Of a stretch of 20,555 nucleotides of DNA, positions 1-7,832 are shown piece after piece (position 1 is the first letter of the stretch; the number at the start of each line of letters is the position of its first letter). The notes beneath the pieces were generated by a model. It was not told the DNA's origin, made no database searches, and worked only from the letters and a program-made list of their open reading frames with translations. Location: positions 1-20,555 of the forward strand of contig DYLE01000020.1 of NCBI GenBank assembly GCA_020722245.1, read 5' to 3'. A program made the position numbers and the translations under genes. The stretch is from Desulfonema limicola. Its GTDB lineage: Bacteria > Desulfobacterota > Desulfobacteria > Desulfobacterales > Desulfosalsimonadaceae.

Positions 1-418
1 CGCGGCGGAAGCGGCGGTACACGGTTCGTTCACCATGGAATACCTCCTCATGGGCATCACCACCCTGATCGTTCTGGCCGGCATCCTGGCGGCCTACCTG
101 ATGTATATGAAAAAACGCAGCATTCCGGAAAAACTCGCGCAAAAGCACCCCTTCTCCTACCGGCTGCTGTTGAACAAGTGGTTTGTGGACGAGCTGTATG
201 AAAAGATCGCGATCAACCCGCTTCACGCCCTGGCCGTCTTTTCCTGGAAGGGGATCGACGTCAAGGTCATCGACGGTCTGGTCAACGGCACCGCCCGGTT
301 CTTCATGCGCTGCGGCGGGGCCTTAAAATCGATCCAGACCGGTTACGTTCAGAAATACGCGGTCTCGTTTCTGTTCGGCGCGTTTGCGGTGATCGCCTAC
401 TACCTCTACCTGCGGTAG
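1..418 (+). CDS. nuoL: NADH-quinone oxidoreductase subunit L, C-terminal part (5' end outside window)
   Basis: This is the last ~138 codons of NuoL, the largest antiporter-like membrane subunit of complex I. The frame is open from base 2 with no start, so the gene begins upstream; the ATG at 35 is an internal methionine. What is visible is a hydrophobic segment (around EYLLMGITTLIVLAGILAAY), a soluble linker containing LNKWFVDELYE, which is typical of the NuoL C-terminal region, and a final membrane segment ending in AYYLYLR. The antiporter core residues lie outside the window. It is followed on the same strand by nuoM and nuoN, the usual L-M-N order at the end of nuo operons. Identity rests on the C-terminal motif plus this gene order. 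Confidence 0.9.
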   Translation, partial: AAEAAVHGSFTMEYLLMGITTLIVLAGILAAYLMYMKKRSIPEKLAQKHPFSYRLLLNKWFVDELYEKIAINPLHALAVFSWKGIDVKVIDGLVNGTARFFMRCGGALKSIQTGYVQKYAVSFLFGAFAVIAYYLYLR

Positions 419-439
419 GCGTCACCCGGATATGAATTT

Positions 440-467
440 AAATGGATAAATAAAATAAATGGATAAA
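440..467. repeat. Short direct repeat in AT-rich nuoL-nuoM spacer
   Basis: The 11-mer AAATGGATAAA occurs at 440-450 and again at 457-467, a 17-bp period, inside an AT-rich island within GC-rich surroundings. No function can be assigned. It lies just upstream of the nuoM ribosome binding site (GGGAGA, about 487-492). Confidence 0.35.
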
Positions 468-496
468 ACTTTGGGCATGCCCCCGGGAGATCATCG

Positions 497-2068
497 ATGA
501 ACCCATTTCAGTTTCCGATTATCAGCGTCCTGATATTTTTCCCTCTGCTGGCTTCGCTTCTGCTGGTTTTCATCAGGAACGAAGACGGCAGCAACGACAC
601 GCTTATTCGGCAAATCGCCCTGGCGGGCTCCATTATTGAATTTACGATTTCTCTTCTGCTCCTGATCGGTTTTGACGCCGCGATTCTCGGCATGCAGTTC
701 GTGGAGCATGTCCCCTGGGTGGAAAGCCTCGGCATCACTTATTATCTCGGCATCGACGGCATCAGCCTCTGGCTGGTCCTGATGACCACCTTTCTTCTTC
801 CGCTCTGCGTGCTCTGCTCCTGGACCTACATTGAAAAACAGGTCAAGGAGTTCATGATCAGCATGCTGATGCTTGAAACCGCCATGATCGGGGCGTTTGT
901 GGCTCTCGACCTGATCGTGTTTTACATCTTCTGGGAGTTTATGCTGATCCCCATGTTCCTGCTCATCGGGATCTGGGGCGGGCCCCGGCGGATCTATTCC
1001 GCGGTCAAGTTCTTCATCTACACCGCGGGCGGAAGCATCTTTATGCTGGTGGCCATCATCTATCTCTATTATCACAGCTTCATGACCACCGGGGAAGGAA
1101 CATTCAACCTGCTGGAGCTTTACCGGCTGCATGTCCCGGTCCCGGCCCAGCTCTGGCTTTGCGCCGCTTTTTGCCTGGCGTTTGCGGTCAAGGTGCCGCT
1201 GTTCCCGGTGCATACCTGGCTTCCTGACGCCCATGTGGAAGCGCCCACCGCGGGAAGCGTCATCCTTGCCGCCATTCTTCTGAAGATGGGGACCTACGGC
1301 TTTTTAAGGTTTGCCATGCCCCTTTTCCCCTATGCGGCGCACAAGTTTCTTCCGGTCATCGCGTTTCTGGCCATCGCCGGCATCATCTACGCGGCCCTTG
1401 TGGCCTGGGTGCAGCCGGATATGAAAAAGCTGGTGGCCTATTCCAGCGTCAGCCACCTCGGGTTTGTGATGATTGGGCTGTTCGCCCTAAACATTCAGGG
1501 AATCGAGGGGGGCATCTACCAGATGCTGAACCATGGCTTGAACACAGGAGCCCTCTTTATCCTGGTCGGCATGATCTATGAACGCCGTCATACCCGGCTC
1601 ATGGACGACTTCGGCGGGATCGCCAAGGTGATGCCGGTATTCGCCACCTTTCTGATGATCACGACCCTGGCCTCGGTGGCGGTGCCGGGAACCAACGGGT
1701 TTGTGGGCGAATTCATGGTGCTGGTGGGAACCTTTAAAACCTATCCGGTGGTCGGGGTTTTTGCGGTTTCCGGAATGATTCTGGGCGCGACCTACATGCT
1801 CTGGATGTACCAGAGGGTGATGTTCGGCCCGGTCACCATCGAGGCCAATAAGAAGCTTCCGGACCTGAATGCCCGGGAAATCGTCACCCTGCTTCCCATC
1901 GCGGTCCTGGTGTTTGTGATGGGGGTGTTTCCCGGACTGTTTTTGAGAAAGATGGACGCATCGGTGGAGCATTTTATCGCCCAGTATAACCATAAGTATG
2001 AGCTTTCCGTCAAAGAGGTCAACGGCGAACCCCTGGCTCGATTCGCGGGTATTGGCCCTTTACGGTAA
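497..2068 (+). CDS. nuoM: NADH-quinone oxidoreductase subunit M
   Basis: NuoM is an inner-membrane antiporter-like subunit of complex I that couples quinone reduction to proton translocation. The 523-residue product is of normal family length and is hydrophobic throughout. Charged residues needed for proton transfer are in place: E147 in the [17 protein letters not shown] segment, K232 in [16 protein letters not shown]263 in [10 protein letters not shown] and E405 in [11 protein letters not shown]. These match the Glu/Lys/Lys/Glu positions known from E. coli NuoM. The start is supported by GGGAGA a few bases upstream. The 78-bp gap after nuoL is AT-rich and holds a short direct repeat. The gene is intact, with no oddity in sequence. 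Confidence 0.97.
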   Translation: MNPFQFPIISVLIFFPLLASLLLVFIRNEDGSNDTLIRQIALAGSIIEFTISLLLLIGFDAAILGMQFVEHVPWVESLGITYYLGIDGISLWLVLMTTFLLPLCVLCSWTYIEKQVKEFMISMLMLETAMIGAFVALDLIVFYIFWEFMLIPMFLLIGIWGGPRRIYSAVKFFIYTAGGSIFMLVAIIYLYYHSFMTTGEGTFNLLELYRLHVPVPAQLWLCAAFCLAFAVKVPLFPVHTWLPDAHVEAPTAGSVILAAILLKMGTYGFLRFAMPLFPYAAHKFLPVIAFLAIAGIIYAALVAWVQPDMKKLVAYSSVSHLGFVMIGLFALNIQGIEGGIYQMLNHGLNTGALFILVGMIYERRHTRLMDDFGGIAKVMPVFATFLMITTLASVAVPGTNGFVGEFMVLVGTFKTYPVVGVFAVSGMILGATYMLWMYQRVMFGPVTIEANKKLPDLNAREIVTLLPIAVLVFVMGVFPGLFLRKMDASVEHFIAQYNHKYELSVKEVNGEPLARFAGIGPLR

Positions 2069-2087
2069 ATCTGGAGGAAATCAATAG

Positions 2088-3569
2088 ATGGAGACCTTGA
2101 CATTCACACTGCCGGCAACGGATTTCGTGTCTGTTCTACCGCAGATCATTCTCACGGCGACCGGGCTGCTGGCGCTTTTCGCCGGGGTGTTTAGGGATAA
2201 AAACAGGCCCTCGGGCGGTTTGATCGGCTACCTCTCCCTTTTCGGAGCGGTGCTGGCCACGCTGAGCCTTTTTATCAAGGAGAATACCCCTCGTATTTCC
2301 GCCGCCTTTGGCGGAATGATCCTCACCGACCCGTTTTCCTTTTTCTTTTCCCTCATCCTCTGCCTGATTGTGGTTCTGACGATCATGGTCTCCTTAAACT
2401 ACCAGAATTTTTTCAAACAGCTCAACTCCGAGGCGTACTACGCCCTGGTGCTGTTTGCCGGTGTGGGGATGATCTTCATGGCCGCGGCGGGCAACCTGAT
2501 CCTTCTGTTTGTCGCCCTTGAAACCATGTCCATTTCCATCTACGCCCTGGCCGGTTTCCACAGGCAGGATCTGAAATCCACCGAGGCCGCCCTGAAATAC
2601 TTTCTTCTGGGCGCGTTCGCCTCCGGGTTTCTGCTCTACGGCTTCGCCCTGATCTACGGCGCCACCGGAAGCCTCGACCTCATCAAGATCGCACGGTTTA
2701 TTCAGAGCTATCCGGAAATCCTTCATTCAAAGCTGCTGATCGGGGGTCTTGCGCTGATGACCGTCGGCTTCGGGTTTAAGATATCCATGGTCCCCTTTCA
2801 CATGTGGACACCTGACACCTATGAGGGCGCTCCCACCTCGGTGACCGCGTTTATGGCCACCGGGGTCAAGGCGGCCGCCTTTGCCGCACTGATCCGGGCG
2901 ATCCTTGTTCCCCTGGACCCTCTGCAGGTGGACTGGACGGCCATCATGTGGGCTGCGGCCTTCCTCACCATGACGGTGGGGAATATCATCGCCCTGGTCC
3001 AGGATAACGTCAAACGGATGCTCGCCTATTCAAGCATCGCCCACGCCGGGTATATTCTCGTGGGGTTTGTGGCCGGAACCCGACTCGCCCAGACCGGCAT
3101 GCTGTTCTACCTCATGGCCTACGCCTTCATGAACATCGGCGCCTTCGGTGTTTTGGCGCTTCTGGGGAAAAAAGAGGGGGAATACGACCATATCTCCGAT
3201 TTTGCGGGCCTGGGCGCCAAATACCCGGCCATGGGAATCGCCATGGCGGTGTTTATGTTCTCCCTGGCCGGAATCCCGCCCACCGGCGGATTTATGGGCA
3301 AGTTTTACATCTTCACCGAGGCCTTGCGATCCGGCTATATCTGGCTGGTCATCTTCGCCGCCCTAAACAGCGTGGTCTCGATCTACTACTACCTGCGGGT
3401 GATCCTGGTCATGTACTTTCAGGCACCTGAGCATCCGGTCACCATGCCCGCGCCTTCACCCGCCATTGTGATCGCCCTGACCGCGGCGACCGGCGCGGTG
3501 CTTCTCATGGGAATCGTTCCGGCCTACTTCTGGAGCCTGGCGCACGATTCGGTTTTCAACCTGATGTAG
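2088..3569 (+). CDS. nuoN: NADH-quinone oxidoreductase subunit N
   Basis: NuoN is the third antiporter-like subunit of complex I, in the inner membrane. The 493-residue product is full length. Conserved charged residues are present: E145 in FVALETMSISIYALAGF, K231 in FKISMVPFHMWTPDTYEGAP, K261 in ATGVKAAAF, and K405 in GIPPTGGFMGKFYIF, where NuoN normally has Lys in place of the NuoM Glu. A strong ribosome binding site (GGAGG) lies in the 19-bp gap after nuoM, which shows tight operon spacing and supports the ATG at 2088. As the last nuo gene it closes the L-M-N block. Confidence 0.97.
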   Translation: METLTFTLPATDFVSVLPQIILTATGLLALFAGVFRDKNRPSGGLIGYLSLFGAVLATLSLFIKENTPRISAAFGGMILTDPFSFFFSLILCLIVVLTIMVSLNYQNFFKQLNSEAYYALVLFAGVGMIFMAAAGNLILLFVALETMSISIYALAGFHRQDLKSTEAALKYFLLGAFASGFLLYGFALIYGATGSLDLIKIARFIQSYPEILHSKLLIGGLALMTVGFGFKISMVPFHMWTPDTYEGAPTSVTAFMATGVKAAAFAALIRAILVPLDPLQVDWTAIMWAAAFLTMTVGNIIALVQDNVKRMLAYSSIAHAGYILVGFVAGTRLAQTGMLFYLMAYAFMNIGAFGVLALLGKKEGEYDHISDFAGLGAKYPAMGIAMAVFMFSLAGIPPTGGFMGKFYIFTEALRSGYIWLVIFAALNSVVSIYYYLRVILVMYFQAPEHPVTMPAPSPAIVIALTAATGAVLLMGIVPAYFWSLAHDSVFNLM

Positions 3570-3610
3570 GGAGGCCTGTTGCTTATAAAATTAAACTTCA
3601 AGGTAACGCC

Positions 3611-4288
3611 ATGAATAGAGAAACAGTCTTGGCGATTATTTTCATCGGAATCATGCTTTTCGGTTCGGCGGGTTTATGCCAGAGCGGTTTGCCTGAGGCT
3701 TCGCCCAACCTGGAACAGATCCTGGACGCTCTTGAAAAACGTTACAACGCCGCTGATTTTTCCGCCGATTTTTTTCAGGAGTCGATTTTAAAGGCCATGG
3801 ATATCACCGATACCGCCGCCGGAAAGGCATGGTTCAAGCACCCCGGCATGATGCGGTGGGCCTATGAAACCCCGGAAAAATATGAGATCATCACCGATGG
3901 GAGCAGGTTATGGATCTACCGGCCTGCGGACAGCCAGGTGGTGACCGGCGACGCCCTGGCGTATTTCAGCAATGGAAAAGGCGCAAGCTTTCTGGCCGAT
4001 TTCAGGCTGGTCCGGGAGATGTTTGCGGTCAGCCTGGCCACACCCGATGATCCCGAGCATCACTACGCCTTGAAACTCATTCCCCTTCAAGAGCAGCTGG
4101 ATATTTCGGAAATTTTTGTCACCCTGGATAAAAACACCCTCGATATCGTCGGCGTGATCACCTTAAACGCCTACGGGGATCGAACCGCCCTTCGGTTTAC
4201 CAACCTCAACTTCGAAAAGGATATGGACGCATCCCGGTTTCATTTCGAGATCCCCGCGAATGCCGACGTGGTCAAGCTGGATGAATAG
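3611..4288 (+). CDS. lolA: Outer-membrane lipoprotein carrier protein LolA-like
   Basis: The 225-residue product starts with a hydrophobic signal sequence (NRETVLAIIFIGIMLFGSAG) and is predicted to be periplasmic. The mature part has LolA hallmarks: an early LEKRYNAADFSADFFQES segment, then GKAWFKHPGMMRWAYETPEK, then ITDGSRLWIYRPADSQV, all classic for the half-barrel that shuttles lipoproteins from LolCDE to the outer membrane. Length fits the family (about 200 residues plus signal peptide). It follows nuoN by 41 bp on the same strand and precedes nadA by 34 bp, so co-transcription is likely although the functions are unrelated. The Shine-Dalgarno is weak (AAGG). A relative used for exporting other lipids or glycolipids cannot be excluded, since LolA-like proteins have diverged. 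Confidence 0.88.
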   Translation: MNRETVLAIIFIGIMLFGSAGLCQSGLPEASPNLEQILDALEKRYNAADFSADFFQESILKAMDITDTAAGKAWFKHPGMMRWAYETPEKYEIITDGSRLWIYRPADSQVVTGDALAYFSNGKGASFLADFRLVREMFAVSLATPDDPEHHYALKLIPLQEQLDISEIFVTLDKNTLDIVGVITLNAYGDRTALRFTNLNFEKDMDASRFHFEIPANADVVKLDE

Positions 4289-4322
4289 CCCGGTTAACCC
4301 GCCCTTAAAAAAAGGATAGTCA

Positions 4323-5225
4323 ATGCGCCGGGGAATAATCGAAAAAATAAAACGCCTGGCAAAGGAAAAAAACGCCGTTATCCTGGCCCACAACTACCAG
4401 CCGCCGGAAATCCAGGATATCGCCGACCTGTGCGGCGACTCCCTTGAGCTGAGCATTCGGGCGTCAAAAACCGACGCCGAGATCATCCTTTTCTGCGGGG
4501 TTTCCTTCATGGCCGAAACCGCGGCCATTGTCTCGCCGGATAAAACGGTCCTGCTTCCCCGGGCAGACGCCGGCTGCCCCCTGGCGGATACGGTGACCCC
4601 TCAGGCCCTGAAAGCAAAGATCGCCGAAAACCCCGCCATGCCGGTCGTCACCTACGTCAACTCCACCGCGGATGTGAAGGCGGTTTCCACCATCTGCTGC
4701 ACCTCGGCAAACTCGGTCAAGGTTGTAAACAGCCTCAAAGAAAATTCAGTGATGATGGTCCCGGACAAAAACCTTGCGGCCTATACCGCCGGCCGAACCG
4801 GAAAGACCATTTACCCCTGGAACGGGTATTGCCCGGTCCATGAAAACCTCACGCCGGAGGCTGTTTTAGAACAGAAGCAGGCGCATCCCGAAGCCCTGTT
4901 CATGGCCCACCCTGAATGCCGGCCCGAGGTATTGGCGCTGGCCGATATTGTCGCCAGCACATCCGGCATGCTCAAGGCCGCAAAGGAGTCTGCAAGCAGA
5001 TCCTTTATCGTGGGGACCGAGATCGGGCTGATCCACCCCCTGAAAAAGCAGAACCCGGACAAGTCCTTTTATCCTGCTTCTCCGCTCATGGTATGCGCGG
5101 ATATGAAAAAAATCAGGCTTGAAGATGTTCTTTGCTGTCTTGAGGAGATGACCAGCGAGGTGAGGCTGCCCGAGGCGGTCCGGCGCGCGGCCCACAGGGC
5201 GGTTTACCGGATGATCGAACTGTGA
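4323..5225 (+). CDS. nadA: Quinolinate synthase NadA
   Basis: NadA condenses iminoaspartate with dihydroxyacetone phosphate to give quinolinate in cytosolic NAD biosynthesis, and needs an oxygen-sensitive [4Fe-4S] cluster. The 300-residue size fits the short NadA type. Visible motifs are AVILAHNYQPPEIQDIAD at the N-terminus and three candidate cluster cysteines: C84 (DAGCPLADTV), C170 (NGYCPVHE) and C258 (MVCADMKKI), spaced as in Thermotoga-type NadA. STSGMLKAA and GTEIGLIHPL are also conserved. A good ribosome binding site (AAAGGA) precedes the ATG. It is the last gene of the plus-strand block. No nadB or nadC lies in the window, so the rest of the pathway is elsewhere. A large inverted repeat begins 8 bp after the stop codon. 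Confidence 0.96.
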   Translation: MRRGIIEKIKRLAKEKNAVILAHNYQPPEIQDIADLCGDSLELSIRASKTDAEIILFCGVSFMAETAAIVSPDKTVLLPRADAGCPLADTVTPQALKAKIAENPAMPVVTYVNSTADVKAVSTICCTSANSVKVVNSLKENSVMMVPDKNLAAYTAGRTGKTIYPWNGYCPVHENLTPEAVLEQKQAHPEALFMAHPECRPEVLALADIVASTSGMLKAAKESASRSFIVGTEIGLIHPLKKQNPDKSFYPASPLMVCADMKKIRLEDVLCCLEEMTSEVRLPEAVRRAAHRAVYRMIEL

Positions 5226-5232
5226 TGGAACC

Positions 5233-5405
5233 GTAAAAAGTCAAAACTGTTCGCTTCGTGAGTCTTTCGGGGCGCGATTTGCATTGAATGCTAAATTGCA
5301 AGAACTCGGCGCAAGCGCCTCAAACAGCTTGCAATTTTTAACGCATTCAATGCTAATTGCTTATTTCCCCGAAAGCCTCAATCTCGCTCACAGTTGACTT
5401 TTTAC
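5233..5405. repeat. 173-bp imperfect palindrome (possible bidirectional terminator or mobile repeat)
   Basis: The two ends are perfect 12-bp inverted copies (GTAAAAAGTCAA / TTGACTTTTTAC). Moving inward, CTTTCGGGG pairs with CCCCGAAAG, GCATTGAATGC with GCATTCAATGC, and AAATTGCAAG with CTTGCAATTT. The centre holds another small palindrome, GGCGCAAGCGCC. Mismatched internal loops separate the paired blocks. The element sits between the convergent nadA and primase-helicase genes, so it could end transcription from both sides. Its size and layered structure also resemble non-autonomous palindromic repeats dispersed in bacterial genomes. It encodes no protein. Confidence 0.85.
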
Positions 5406-5472
5406 TGATGCATCAACTGTAACGGTAAAACAAAACCCCCTCTGAAGGCCGCATCAACCGCTATGCCTTATC

Positions 5473-5528
5473 CCTTCAGCCTTCAGTCTTCCACCTTCAG
5501 TCTTCTACCTTCTACCTTCCACCTTTTT
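5473..5528. repeat. Heptad tandem repeat, about 8 units of CCTTCAG-type
   Basis: Eight consecutive 7-bp units run from 5473: CCTTCAG, CCTTCAG, TCTTCCA, CCTTCAG, TCTTCTA, CCTTCTA, CCTTCCA and a degraded CCTTTTT. The units vary around YCTTCHR, i.e. GAAGGTA/GAAGGCT-like on the minus strand. The array stops one base before the stop codon of the minus-strand primase-helicase gene, so it lies in the 3' untranslated part of that transcript. Variable heptads of this kind occur between genes in a number of bacteria; their role is not known to me. Confidence 0.8.
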
Positions 5529-5529
5529 A

Positions 5530-7302
5530 TCAAAGTTCTTTAAAGCCCCAGTAGGGATAATCAAGGGCATAATCTGCGATTTTTCCCGGGCTGTTTTCAC
5601 GGCTGGCGACCAGCCAAAGGGTGCTGATTCTCTGGGCCGTGGACAGGGGGTCCAGCAGGTCCCAGTCGGGCTGTAGAATAAGGGCATTGTCGGCGGTGTA
5701 TTCGATGTCGCCGGATTCCTTGAAGGAGCCGAGGTCAGGCTGTCTGATGTAGCTGCCCTCCTTGCCTCGGGATAATTCCGAAATGACAAGAAAGGACACC
5801 TGCTGGGCATCGCGGATGGCCTCCATGTGCCGAAGCCATTCATCGATGCCCGTACGCCGTTCGGAGAGGTTTTTAAACGGCAGTTTGTGCAGGCTGTCAA
5901 CCACCACCATGCAGCTGTCCATTCGCGTTTCGTGCTGAATGAAATCAATCTGCCGCCGCATGATGTCCGGACTCAGCTTCCGGTCCGTGATCACGCGAAA
6001 GAAGCGCAGCATTGTTTTCATCTCTTCCTGGGCCTGCCGAAGCCGTTCGATGGCGCCGGGATCTGGGTCTTCATGGCGCAGCGCTTCTTCCGAAAGCCTG
6101 CTCAGGCGGCAGAGGGTTCTAAGGTAGATTTTCTGGCGGCTGTTTTCAAAATCATAGTAGATAACCGGCATGCCCCGCCGGGCCGCCTCGGTCGAAATCT
6201 GCATGAAGAAGGTGGATTTGCCGGCCTTGGGCTGACCGCCCATGATATTGATGCCGCGAATCCCATTCATGGCGCGGTCCATTTTTTCAAAACCCGTGGG
6301 CACGCCGAGGAGGCTTTTGCCCCGGTCTTCCTCCAGCGCCCGCAGAAAGAATGTGTGTTCGCGTTCGGGCGACGGAAAGGGGGAGAATGCTTTTGAGGTT
6401 TTGATCATGCGGGCCACTGTTGCGTCCAGCCCCTTCTGCTTTTCCAGGGCCAGCTGCGTCAGGTCATAGCCTCGGTTTACGGTCGGCGGCCAGTTGAGAA
6501 TCCGCGCCTTGAATCCCAGGAGGGTGGCAAGGGAACGGGCAGCCACCTGCGCTTCAGAGGAGTTATGAAAAAGGATGAGCACGTGATGGATGTAAGTAAA
6601 GCGCTCCGGCGGCAGGGCTTCAAGGACGGAAAGGCTGGGAACGGCAATGCCGGGGTAGCCCAGCTCCTTTAAAACCAAAAGGTTTTTTTCGCCGTCGGTG
6701 ATGAAAATGGCGCCGTTTTCGCAGCGCTCCATATCTTCAATATTGAAAACCTGGAACTCCTTCTCCTGAAATTTATCTTCGCCGACCCAGAAGGCGTCGG
6801 CGTCATTTCCGGGCCGGATGCAGCGGTAGGCATAGCAGTTTCCATTTTCCTGGAAGTAGGGGTAAATCAGGTAGCGGCCGTTAAACCCCACCCGCATCTC
6901 ATTAAGGGTTGCGATGGATACGCCTAAACTCCTGAAAACCTCGATTTGTTCCCCCGTCTGGGTGAGTTGATGTTTTCTCACCTCGGCATTTAAGGTTTTC
7001 GATGGATACACCAGATGGCGCACATAGGCGGGCCGGTCGGGATCGCAGCCCGGCACAAGTTTTGGATCAATCCCCCGCAACCGTCCGAAGTGGGGGGCAA
7101 AGCCCCCGGGTCTGCATCGGATAGAGCACCTGAAATAGCCGTAAAAAAAGCTTTCCGGATCGAGATTGACAATCAATGTGCCGGGAGCGGTGGTTTCGGA
7201 GTGAGGGCAAAATGGGCAGGACGCGTTCAGGGTTAAACCCTTAAGCTTGGCCCCCGGCAAATATTTTAGGTAAAACTGCGTGATTCGATCTGTTGAATTC
7301 AT
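5530..7302 (-). CDS. Primase-helicase-like protein (zinc finger, Toprim-like, DnaB/Twinkle-like ATPase)
   Basis: The 590-residue product has the layout of phage T7 gp4/Twinkle-type proteins. The N-terminus has paired cysteines (C29/C32 in SCPFCPHSE and C59/C63 in FRCSIRCRPGG), like a primase zinc-binding domain. A Toprim-like segment follows (FITDGEKNLLVLKELGYPG, E205), but where the acidic DxD pair is expected the sequence reads LILFHNSSEAQVAA, so primase chemistry is doubtful. Residues ~330-590 form a RecA-like ATPase: Walker A GGQPKAGKST (355-364), Walker B CMVVVDSLHK (D469), then LVISELSRGKEG and a DLGSFKESGDIEYTADNA segment that matches the DnaB pattern. The start is backed by GGAGA seven bases upstream. 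No phage genes flank it. A role in replication, repair or element maintenance is possible but unproven. Confidence 0.85.
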   Translation of the reverse strand: MNSTDRITQFYLKYLPGAKLKGLTLNASCPFCPHSETTAPGTLIVNLDPESFFYGYFRCSIRCRPGGFAPHFGRLRGIDPKLVPGCDPDRPAYVRHLVYPSKTLNAEVRKHQLTQTGEQIEVFRSLGVSIATLNEMRVGFNGRYLIYPYFQENGNCYAYRCIRPGNDADAFWVGEDKFQEKEFQVFNIEDMERCENGAIFITDGEKNLLVLKELGYPGIAVPSLSVLEALPPERFTYIHHVLILFHNSSEAQVAARSLATLLGFKARILNWPPTVNRGYDLTQLALEKQKGLDATVARMIKTSKAFSPFPSPEREHTFFLRALEEDRGKSLLGVPTGFEKMDRAMNGIRGINIMGGQPKAGKSTFFMQISTEAARRGMPVIYYDFENSRQKIYLRTLCRLSRLSEEALRHEDPDPGAIERLRQAQEEMKTMLRFFRVITDRKLSPDIMRRQIDFIQHETRMDSCMVVVDSLHKLPFKNLSERRTGIDEWLRHMEAIRDAQQVSFLVISELSRGKEGSYIRQPDLGSFKESGDIEYTADNALILQPDWDLLDPLSTAQRISTLWLVASRENSPGKIADYALDYPYWGFKEL

Positions 7303-7402
7303 GGCCTATCTCCGAACCCCAATTGATTTCGGATTAAATCGTCAACGCTATAAACTGTTAGATTTCTGACCATGCGGGCCTTTACAAGGGCCAGGATTGG
7401 TC

Positions 7403-7654
7403 CTATTCAATCTGCGGTGGACCCAGTGCGTCGGACAATTTTTCTGGGTAGCTAAGCTTCATTCGGTTATGTTTTTTCTCTGTGTTGTTGTGGTCTTTTT
7501 GGTTCGCACCGCAGAACACGCAGCGCCCGTTCTTCTAGATATGCCCGATGCGCTTGAAGCGGATATTGCCGTGCGGTTCGTCGAAGGTTTCGCAGACAGA
7601 GTATCTGCCGTTGGCGGTCTTGGAGCAATAAACCGACCGAAGGGCATCGGTCAT
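7403..7654 (-). pseudogene. Small zinc-ribbon-like reading frame interrupted by in-frame TAG
   Basis: Read on the minus strand from the ATG at 7654, the frame begins MTDALRSVYCSKTANGRYSV, continues through HGNIRFKRIGHI to a TAG at 7537-7535 (codon 40), and goes on in the same frame with KNGRCVFCGANQKDH before ending at a TAG at 7405-7403 (codon 84). Cysteines C10, C21, C45 and C48 would form a zinc-ribbon-like set across the stop. The polar composition and CxxCG motif look protein-like, while the opposite-strand frame does not. One base change (for example GAG to TAG) explains the break. A promoter-like site lies upstream at 7752-7780. I do not recognise the family; no good ribosome binding site is seen. 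Confidence 0.4.
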
Positions 7655-7751
7655 AATATGTTTATTCACTTATATTTATTGCCAATTCTGATCTGATTTT
7701 TATGCACAACGCAGATTATGCGTTTTAACGTCTGCTTCCCTTTTTGAAATG

Positions 7752-7780
7752 ATGCTATGTTTAATGCATTGAAATGTCAA
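7752..7780 (-). promoter_or_regulatory. Sigma70-like promoter, minus strand
   Basis: On the minus strand, TTGACA (7780-7775) is followed after 17 bp by TAGCAT (7757-7752), four of six matches to the -10 consensus. It points toward the broken zinc-ribbon frame at 7654 and beyond it the primase-helicase at 7302. The presumed leader also has a small hairpin, AACGCA-TAATC-TGCGTT. It sits just downstream of the activase stop codon at 7833. No other gene is seen in the 7303-7832 gap. Confidence 0.4.
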
Positions 7781-7832
7781 AAGAAAAATGTCATATGGCG
7801 TTGCGCCTTGAACTGTTTTTAAATAAAAATAA

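Noticed and set aside
491..1234. Long minus-strand frame opposite nuoM (also similar frames opposite nuoN, the activase and the AtuA-like gene)
   Set aside because: These are antisense shadows of clear coding genes; they are rich in His, Gln, Asp and Pro as expected from GC-rich antisense reading and lack family motifs.
3570..3610. Separate promoter for lolA (TATAAA near 3585)
   Set aside because: No matching -35 element at suitable spacing; read-through from nuoN is simpler.
5226..5529. CRISPR-like array in the nadA/primase-helicase gap
   Set aside because: The repeats are a single palindrome and 7-bp units without unique spacers, and no cas genes are present.
7397..7696. Plus-strand 99-codon reading frame in the 7303-7832 gap
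   Set aside because: It overlaps the minus-strand zinc-ribbon-like frame, has no ribosome binding site and shows no recognisable domain; the minus-strand reading looks more protein-like.
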